A stretch of DNA of 22,306 nucleotides from Ignavibacteriales bacterium UBA6490 (lineage in GTDB: Bacteria; Bacteroidota; Ignavibacteria; Ignavibacteriales; Ignavibacteriaceae), in assembly GCA_002435365.1 (NCBI GenBank), contig DJMM01000056.1, positions 1 to 22,306 of the forward strand, in the 5' to 3' direction. Shown one piece after another: positions 16,595-22,306 of the stretch (position 1 is its first letter; the number at the start of each line of letters is the position of its first letter). The position numbers and the translations under genes are program-made. Below the pieces are notes generated by a model, which saw only the letters and a list, made by a program, of their open reading frames with translations, did no database searches and was not told the origin of the DNA.

Positions 16595-16626
16595 TTCGCG
16601 GGGGCTGAGTTATCTCCCCGTGCGAA
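16595..16626. other. Imperfect G/C-rich hairpin between GH16 and GH3
   Basis: TTCGC (16595-16599) pairs with GCGAA (16622-16626), and GGGG (within 16600-16604) pairs with CCCC (16616-16619), around a bulge and an 11-nt loop. No T run follows directly, so an intrinsic terminator is doubtful. It could be an RNA processing or stability element, or a weak terminator. The remaining A/T-rich gap shows no convincing promoter. Confidence 0.4.
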
Positions 16627-16680
16627 TAGAATATTTAACTAGCAATAATTTTTTTACTGAACCAAACATCGGGAATAATT

Positions 16681-18942
16681 ATGAACCAATTGTTAAAAGT
16701 CTTCATTATGCTAATTGTCATTGCCCTTACAATCGGACTAAAACCTGCAGAGAGTAATGTCGAAACGCAAACCACAGACCAAAGAGTAAAGGACCTTGTT
16801 TCTAAAATGACACTTGAGGAAAAAGTCGGACAGATGACCCAGGTTACTATCCAGGCTGTTTCAAAAGTTCAGGGCACCGGAAAGCAGCAGCACCAGATCG
16901 ACCTGGCAAAACTCGAAGAAGCAATAATTAAATATAATGTCGGTTCGATTCTCAATGTTTATGATGTTGCCCACAGCATTGAATACTGGCACCAGGTCAT
17001 CACTGAAATTCAGGATATAGCAAAAAAGAAAACACGGCTGGGTATACCTGTTATATATGGAATCGATGCAATTCACGGAGCAAATTATACAAAAGGTTCT
17101 ACCCTGTTTCCGCAGGCAATAAATATGGCTGCTGCCTGGAATAAAGACCTTGCTGAGAAATGCGGCTCGATCACTTCTTATGAAACCCGCGCTTCGGGAA
17201 TCCCGTGGAACTTTTACCCGGTGATGGACATCGGAAGACAGCCCCTCTGGTCAAGATTATGGGAAACATTCGGTGAAGACGTTTATCTGGCCTCGCAGAT
17301 AGGTTCATCTTATATTAAGGGGGCCCAGGGAAATGATATAAGCGATGCTGCTAAAGTTGCCACCTGCCTTAAGCATTATGTGGGTTACAGCTTTCCTATT
17401 AATGGCAGAGACAGAACACCGGCATGGATTTCGGAAAGAATGATGCGGGAATATTTCCTGCCGACCTTCGAGGCAGGGGTGGCCGCAGGCGCCCCCACAG
17501 TTATGGTTAATTCTTCGGAAGTGGACGGAATTCCCGGTCATGCTAATTACCATCTGCTCACTGAGGTTTTGAGGAATGAATTAAACTTTAAGGGATTTGT
17601 AGTATCAGACTGGGAAGATATTGCCCGTCTACATACCAGAGACCGGGTGGCTTCAACTCCTAAAGAAGCAGTGAAGATAGCTGTGATGGCGGGCGTTGAT
17701 ATGAGCATGGTCCCTTATAACTTTAGTTTTTATGATCTCCTGCTGGAGCTTGTAAAAGAAGGTTCGGTGCCAATGTGGAGAATAGATGAAGCAGTTTCAA
17801 GGATCCTGACAGTTAAAATGCAGCTGGGATTATTCGAAAATCCTTACCCAAATAAAGAACTAATTAATAATTTTGCAAAAAGTGAATTTACTGAGGCAAA
17901 TCTGACCGCAGCGCGTGAATCGATAATACTTTCTAAAAATGAAGATAATATACTTCCGCTGTCTAAGGAATCAAAAGTTTTAATAACCGGACCAACCGCG
18001 AATCAACTTTCCCCTTTGAACGGCGGCTGGACCATCACCTGGCAGGGAAATGACGAATCTCTTTATCCTCAGGAAAAACATACTATTGCGGAAGCTATAC
18101 AAAATAAAATCGGCGTAAAAAATGCGCTGTATTCTCAGGGATGCTCGTTCACTGAAGAAATTAATGTAAAAGAGACAATCGAAGCAGCAAAGAATGCGGA
18201 TGTCGTAATTTTGTGCCTTGGCGAACCACCTTATTGTGAAAGTCCGGGAAATATTGACAATCTCACTCTGAATAATGTACAGTTAAATTTTGCGCAGAAA
18301 ATAGCAGCCGCGGGTAAACCTGTTATTCTTGTTATGATTGAAGGACGTCCACGGGTTATCTCATCTATTGTACCTGATATGAAAGGAATCATACTCGGAT
18401 TCCTGCCTGGCATGGAAGGGGGAGATGCATTGGCTGATGTGATCTTTGGTGATTTCAATCCGAGCGGTAAACTGCCTGTAACATATCCCAGAAATGCCAA
18501 TGGCATAACTCTCTATGATTACAAACCGATAGAAAATTTTGATGTAAACACCTATAATCCGCAATGGCCCTTTGGATACGGATTAAGTTATACCACATTC
18601 AGCTACAGCAATCTGAAAATAAGTTCAAAGGAAATTACTGAAAACGAAACCCTAAAAGTGTCTGTGGATGTTAAAAATACCGGAGAAACTTCAGGTCAGG
18701 AAGTGGTTCAGCTGTACCTGTGTGATCTTTATGGTTCAGTTACCCGGCCCGATAGGCAATTAAAGGGATTTGAAAAAATATCTCTGAATCCCGGGGAAAT
18801 TAAAACTGTAACCTTTGCATTAAATAAAGATCATTTCTCCTTTATCGGAATTGATAATAAAAGAATAACCGAGCCTGGCGACTTTGTTGTAATGGTCGGT
18901 GATAAAAAGGAAAAATTTACACTGACAGAATCAAAGAATTAG
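16681..18942 (+). CDS. GH3-family beta-glucosidase / beta-glucan exohydrolase, probably periplasmic
   Basis: A 753-residue enzyme releasing glucose from non-reducing ends of beta-glucans or oligosaccharides. A signal peptide (about 1-26) is followed by the GH3 TIM barrel (about 31-390; TLEEKVGQMTQV, GIDAIHG, FGED, CLKHYVGYS). The nucleophile is D310 in GFVVSDWEDI. The alpha/beta sandwich domain (about 415-630) contains GGWTITWQG and the acid/base E520 in PPYCESPGN, a pattern close to plant exo-beta-glucanase ExoI. A fibronectin-III-like domain ends the protein (about 650-745; SGQEVVQLYLCD). All catalytic features are intact. Unlike its neighbours it has no T9SS domain and no lipobox, so it should stay in the periplasm. 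GGGA 6 nt before the ATG supports the start. The GH5 gene begins 2 nt after its stop codon, so they are co-translated from one message. Confidence 0.95.
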   Translation: MNQLLKVFIMLIVIALTIGLKPAESNVETQTTDQRVKDLVSKMTLEEKVGQMTQVTIQAVSKVQGTGKQQHQIDLAKLEEAIIKYNVGSILNVYDVAHSIEYWHQVITEIQDIAKKKTRLGIPVIYGIDAIHGANYTKGSTLFPQAINMAAAWNKDLAEKCGSITSYETRASGIPWNFYPVMDIGRQPLWSRLWETFGEDVYLASQIGSSYIKGAQGNDISDAAKVATCLKHYVGYSFPINGRDRTPAWISERMMREYFLPTFEAGVAAGAPTVMVNSSEVDGIPGHANYHLLTEVLRNELNFKGFVVSDWEDIARLHTRDRVASTPKEAVKIAVMAGVDMSMVPYNFSFYDLLLELVKEGSVPMWRIDEAVSRILTVKMQLGLFENPYPNKELINNFAKSEFTEANLTAARESIILSKNEDNILPLSKESKVLITGPTANQLSPLNGGWTITWQGNDESLYPQEKHTIAEAIQNKIGVKNALYSQGCSFTEEINVKETIEAAKNADVVILCLGEPPYCESPGNIDNLTLNNVQLNFAQKIAAAGKPVILVMIEGRPRVISSIVPDMKGIILGFLPGMEGGDALADVIFGDFNPSGKLPVTYPRNANGITLYDYKPIENFDVNTYNPQWPFGYGLSYTTFSYSNLKISSKEITENETLKVSVDVKNTGETSGQEVVQLYLCDLYGSVTRPDRQLKGFEKISLNPGEIKTVTFALNKDHFSFIGIDNKRITEPGDFVVMVGDKKEKFTLTESKN

Positions 18943-18944
18943 AT

Positions 18945-20927
18945 ATGAAAATAAAATCTCTCTGCTTTTTTACCGCTTTACTTTTTGTCGGATTACCTAC
19001 AATTGTGTTTTCACAAAACTTTCTGCACCGCCAGGATAAAAAAATAGTGAATGGTTCGGGACAGGAAATCTATCTGAAAGGAATCGGACTGGGCGGATGG
19101 CTTCTTCAGGAAGGATATATGCTTCAGACTTCCGGATTTGCAAACGCTCAATGGCAAATCCGCGAAAAGATAGCAGGCCTGATCGGGGAAACGAGCACTG
19201 AAGAATTTTATGAGATCTACAGAGATAATTTTATCCGGAAGATAGACATTGATTCTATAAGAAGCTGGGGATTCAATTCGATCCGTCTCCCCTTCCATTA
19301 TAACCTTTTTGCTGAAAACAGTAATCCCCCCGTTTTCCTGAATAAAGGATTCGAGATTGTTGACTCACTTCTTGCATGGTGCGAAGAGAACCAGATATAT
19401 CTTATCCTTGATATGCACGCAGCACCCGGCGGACAGAGCGACGAACCAATAAGCGATTACAATCCCGCATATCCGTCTTTATGGGAAAGTGAGTTGAATA
19501 AAAACCTTACCGTGCAGGTCTGGCGAAAAATTGCCGAGCACTATAAGGATAAAGAATGGATAGGAGGCTACGATTTATTGAATGAACCTAAATGGAGCCT
19601 GCCCGGCAACCAGGCATTGAGAGATCTTTATATAAGAATAACCGATACGATTCGCGCCGTAGATAATAACCATATTATTTTCATTGAAGGCAACTGGTTT
19701 GCAACAGATTTTTCCGGACTGACTCCGCCGTGGGATGACAATATGGCATACAGCTTTCATAAATACTGGAACGTTAACTCAACTTCCGCCATTCAATCCT
19801 ACATTAATCTGAGAAACAGTACCAATTGCCCTCTGTGGCTGGGTGAAACAGGAGAAAATTCAAACAAATGGTTTGTCGATTGCGTTGAACTGATGAAAAA
19901 TAACAATATCGGGTGGGCATGGTGGCCGCTGAAAAAAATCGAATCGATTGCCGGACCCCTGTCTGCAGTAAAACTCCCGGCATATCAGAATTTGCTCAAT
20001 TACTGGAGCGGCTCCGGCTCCCCGCCTACTGCCCAGTATGCCTATGATGCATTGGTCAGCCAGGTCTATAAACTGAGACTTGAAAACTGCATATATCAGA
20101 AGGATGTTATTGATGCATTAATCAGACAACCGTTTAATACTGTAACCCGGCCATTTGCAGTAAACGAAATACCCGGAATCATTCATGCATCCGACTATGA
20201 TTTGGGTAAGCTCTATTATGCTTACAAGGACAATGTTTATGAAAATACCGGTGGCGCCACTTATAATTCCGGATGGAGCTATAGAAATGACGGTGTCGAT
20301 ATCGAAAACAGCAATGCCTTCCTTTCAAACGGTTATAATGTAGGCTGGGTTGAACCCGGTGAATGGCTGAAACATACCGTAAATGTTCTGCAAAGCGGCA
20401 CCTATGATATTAACGTGAGCGTGGCTTCTGCAAACACAGGCGGTAAATTATATCTGACGCTTGATAACCAAAACCTGACTCCGGTGCTTGACATTCCTAA
20501 TACCGGGGGTTGGCAGAACTGGCAGTACCTTACAGTAACGGATGTATATATCCCTTCGGGCCAACATGAACTGATGACCAGATTTTTACTGGGCGGCTAT
20601 AACATTAGCTACATAGAATTTTTTCAAAAAACTGTCGGTGTCGAAGATGAAATATCCGGATCCTTCGATTTTGACCTGATGCAGAATTATCCCAATCCCT
20701 TTAATTCATCCACATACATAAAATATTCCGTCGGGTATGATACTGAGGTTACCATTACTCTCTATGATATCATGGGAAAAGAGGTTGAAGTCCTTGTTAA
20801 TGAATTTAAACACCCTGGAAATTATGATGTCCGGTATGACGCTAAAGATTTGTCAAGCGGACTATATTTTTATGGTATGAAAGCAGGTAATTATGTAAAT
20901 TACAGGAAAATTATCCTCCTGAAATGA
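18945..20927 (+). CDS. Secreted GH5-family beta-glucanase with CBM6-like and T9SS domains
   Basis: A 660-residue retaining glucanase. A signal peptide (about 1-23, ending VFSQ) precedes a GH5 TIM barrel (about 30-355) with GIGLGGWLLQEGYML, the SIRLPFHY segment, acid/base E214 in YDLLNEPKW and nucleophile E301 in CPLWLGETGENS. A helical linker (about 360-400) leads to a CBM6-like beta-sandwich (about 405-563; PGIIHASDYD, NVGWVEPGEWLKHTVNV), a fold that often binds beta-1,3 or beta-1,4 glucan chains. The T9SS domain has NYPNPFN at 581-587. The GH5 subfamily is not certain; the opening resembles exo-beta-1,3-glucanase-like and cellulase-like members, so laminarin, lichenan or cellulose products are all possible. 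It starts 2 nt after the GH3 stop and its own stop overlaps the next ATG, which makes this a tightly coupled set. Confidence 0.93.
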   Translation: MKIKSLCFFTALLFVGLPTIVFSQNFLHRQDKKIVNGSGQEIYLKGIGLGGWLLQEGYMLQTSGFANAQWQIREKIAGLIGETSTEEFYEIYRDNFIRKIDIDSIRSWGFNSIRLPFHYNLFAENSNPPVFLNKGFEIVDSLLAWCEENQIYLILDMHAAPGGQSDEPISDYNPAYPSLWESELNKNLTVQVWRKIAEHYKDKEWIGGYDLLNEPKWSLPGNQALRDLYIRITDTIRAVDNNHIIFIEGNWFATDFSGLTPPWDDNMAYSFHKYWNVNSTSAIQSYINLRNSTNCPLWLGETGENSNKWFVDCVELMKNNNIGWAWWPLKKIESIAGPLSAVKLPAYQNLLNYWSGSGSPPTAQYAYDALVSQVYKLRLENCIYQKDVIDALIRQPFNTVTRPFAVNEIPGIIHASDYDLGKLYYAYKDNVYENTGGATYNSGWSYRNDGVDIENSNAFLSNGYNVGWVEPGEWLKHTVNVLQSGTYDINVSVASANTGGKLYLTLDNQNLTPVLDIPNTGGWQNWQYLTVTDVYIPSGQHELMTRFLLGGYNISYIEFFQKTVGVEDEISGSFDFDLMQNYPNPFNSSTYIKYSVGYDTEVTITLYDIMGKEVEVLVNEFKHPGNYDVRYDAKDLSSGLYFYGMKAGNYVNYRKIILLK

Positions 20928-22306
20928 AAAAGATATTTTATCTTATACAGATTTCCCTTTTTATATCCTCAATAAATATTTTTAGCAATAATACCGATTC
21001 GCTTTTAATACAAAACGATCAGTTAACCCCGGTCCCTTTCAGCTCTTCAAATCTGCCTATAGTGGTAATTAATACAAACGGGCAGACTATCGTCAGTGAG
21101 TATAAAATTACAGTGGATATGGGAATTATTGACAACGGTGAAGGGGTAAGAAACTATCTAACCGATGCTTTCAACAATTATGACGGAAAGATCGGCATAG
21201 AGATAAGAGGTTCAACCTCCCAGTGGTTTCCTAAAAAGCAGTATGGCTTTGAAACCCGCGATTCCATCGGTAATAATCTTAATGTGCCGCTGCTTGGATT
21301 TCCTGCTGAGAACGACTGGATTCTTTCTGCTCCATATAACGACAAAAGTCTGATCAGGGATGTGCTGGTTTATAAGCTTTCAAATGATATGGGACATTAT
21401 GCCAGCCGTTCCAGGTACTGCGAACTTGTCTTAAACGGGGAATATGTCGGCATTTATATCCTGCTTGAAAAAATAAAGCGCGACGGAAACCGTGTGAACA
21501 TAAAAAAACTTGAACCTCCCGATACCACAGGCGATGCACTCACCGGGGGCTATATAATTAAAATTGACAAGATGGATGGAGAGAATAATGAGTTCTGGTA
21601 CTCCAGTTACCTCCCTTTCCCAAATGCCCCATACATGATTCCATATATTTATCACTACCCCAAGCCGGATGAAATTGTTCCCCGGCAGATGACATATATT
21701 CAGAACAGAATATTCTTTTTCGAAACAATGATGATGTATGGTATAAATATCGCAGACACTGCAACCGGGTATCCGAAATTCCTGGATGTTGATTCGTTTG
21801 TTGACTTTGTTCTTTTAAATGAAACTGCAAAAAATGTCGATGGTTACCGGCTAAGCACTTATTTACATAAAGACAGGGACAGCCGAAGTACAAAGATTTC
21901 TGCCGGACCGGTGTGGGATTTTAATATCGCTCTCGGAAATGCAGACTACTACAATGGCGGATCGTCTGCAGGCTGGGAGATTGAATTCCTTTCCAATCCC
22001 AATAACATGCCTGCCAATGAACCGTTTCTTACACCTTTCTGGTGGAAGAAACTCTTTGCAGACAGCCAGTTCAGAGATAGAGTATATGCCAGATGGCAGG
22101 TGCTTAAGAATAGTGTGCTCAATACGGAGCATATCTATAATTACATCGATTCACTGACTACTCTCCTCGATGAGTCAAAAACCAGAAACTTTCAGAAGTG
22201 GCCGGTCCTGGGTGTTTATGTATGGCCTAACTATTTTGTGGGATCTACTTATGAAAGTGAAATAACCTTTCTGAAAACCTGGATCTATAACCGCCTGTAT
22301 TGGATC
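20924..22306 (+). CDS. CotH-family secreted kinase-like protein (3' end outside window)
   Basis: The frame opens with ATG at 20924, overlapping the GH5 stop as ATGA, and stays open for 461 codons to the window edge. The protein begins with a signal peptide (about 1-21) and then matches the CotH family (spore-coat kinase fold): KIGIEIRGSTSQWFPKKQYG (about 87-107), NDWILSAPYNDKSLIRD, YVGIYILLEKIKRD with K183/K185, and GGYIIKID. Further motifs are NETAKNVDGYRLSTYLHKD with D306 and PVWDFNIALG with D332. In Bacillus subtilis CotH these lysine and aspartate positions bind ATP and metal, and the enzyme phosphorylates spore-coat proteins; CotH domains also occur in cellulosomal and other secreted glycan-degrading proteins, where their role is unclear. 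The usual WDFD-like motif reads WDFN here. Coupling to GH5 suggests a role at the cell surface in the same pathway. Any C-terminal sorting domain is beyond the window. Confidence 0.9.
   Translation, partial: MKKIFYLIQISLFISSINIFSNNTDSLLIQNDQLTPVPFSSSNLPIVVINTNGQTIVSEYKITVDMGIIDNGEGVRNYLTDAFNNYDGKIGIEIRGSTSQWFPKKQYGFETRDSIGNNLNVPLLGFPAENDWILSAPYNDKSLIRDVLVYKLSNDMGHYASRSRYCELVLNGEYVGIYILLEKIKRDGNRVNIKKLEPPDTTGDALTGGYIIKIDKMDGENNEFWYSSYLPFPNAPYMIPYIYHYPKPDEIVPRQMTYIQNRIFFFETMMMYGINIADTATGYPKFLDVDSFVDFVLLNETAKNVDGYRLSTYLHKDRDSRSTKISAGPVWDFNIALGNADYYNGGSSAGWEIEFLSNPNNMPANEPFLTPFWWKKLFADSQFRDRVYARWQVLKNSVLNTEHIYNYIDSLTTLLDESKTRNFQKWPVLGVYVWPNYFVGSTYESEITFLKTWIYNRLYWI

Noticed and set aside
21354..22132. 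Several minus-strand frames near the window end
   Set aside because: They are shadows of the CotH-like gene, whose + strand frame is open without a stop from 20924 to the edge and has clear family motifs.

Overview
This looks like a polysaccharide-utilisation region from a Gram-negative bacterium with a type IX secretion system (T9SS), most likely the Ignavibacteriota (Ignavibacteriales or a close relative in the Bacteroidota/Chlorobiota/Calditrichota neighbourhood). The main reason is that four secreted proteins end in the same roughly 85-residue sorting domain opening with NYPNPFN, the usual signature of type A T9SS cargo in Ignavibacteria. A PorV-like outer-membrane protein, a TonB-dependent receptor with an N-terminal carboxypeptidase-regulatory-like domain, and an A/T-rich genome with A-rich ribosome-binding regions fit this. 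All genes lie on the + strand. No RNA gene, CRISPR array, insertion sequence or phage signal was seen. The assignment rests on protein style, not on a marker gene.

Layout. (1) 1-503: C-terminal end of a sigma-54-dependent (AAA+/Fis-type) activator, ending in a hairpin terminator that starts inside its last codons. (2) 874-3219: secreted GH2 glycosidase with a T9SS domain and its own hairpin terminator. (3) 3410-7544: an SSS-family sodium/solute symporter followed by a secreted multidomain carbohydrate-binding protein, closed by a strong intrinsic terminator. (4) 7632-14678: a tight three-gene operon of TonB-dependent receptor, a 1056-residue Asp-rich surface protein and a PorV-like barrel, again closed by an intrinsic terminator. 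(5) 14743-16560: a GH16 beta-glucanase whose catalytic domain is circularly permuted in the way known from Fibrobacter succinogenes lichenase, followed by Ig-like, malectin-like and T9SS domains. (6) 16681-22306 (runs off the window): GH3 beta-glucosidase, GH5-CBM6 glucanase and a CotH-type secreted kinase, with a 2-nt gap and then a 4-nt overlap.

Working model (inference). The locus breaks down a beta-glucan, probably mixed-linkage beta-1,3-1,4-glucan. GH16 and GH5 carry T9SS domains and would cut polymer at the cell surface, helped by the binding protein. The receptor with its large partner and PorV-like protein would move oligosaccharides across the outer membrane. The GH3 enzyme, which has a signal peptide but no T9SS domain, would finish them in the periplasm, and the symporter would import the sugar. 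GH2 may remove side groups or act on another glycan. No SusD-like protein was recognised.

Regulation. Two promoter regions, before GH2 and before the symporter, share an element of the form TGGYACT-N5-TGT. It resembles a sigma-54 promoter with GT in place of GC at -12. With a sigma-54 activator gene immediately upstream, this suggests a local regulatory circuit, but it needs testing.
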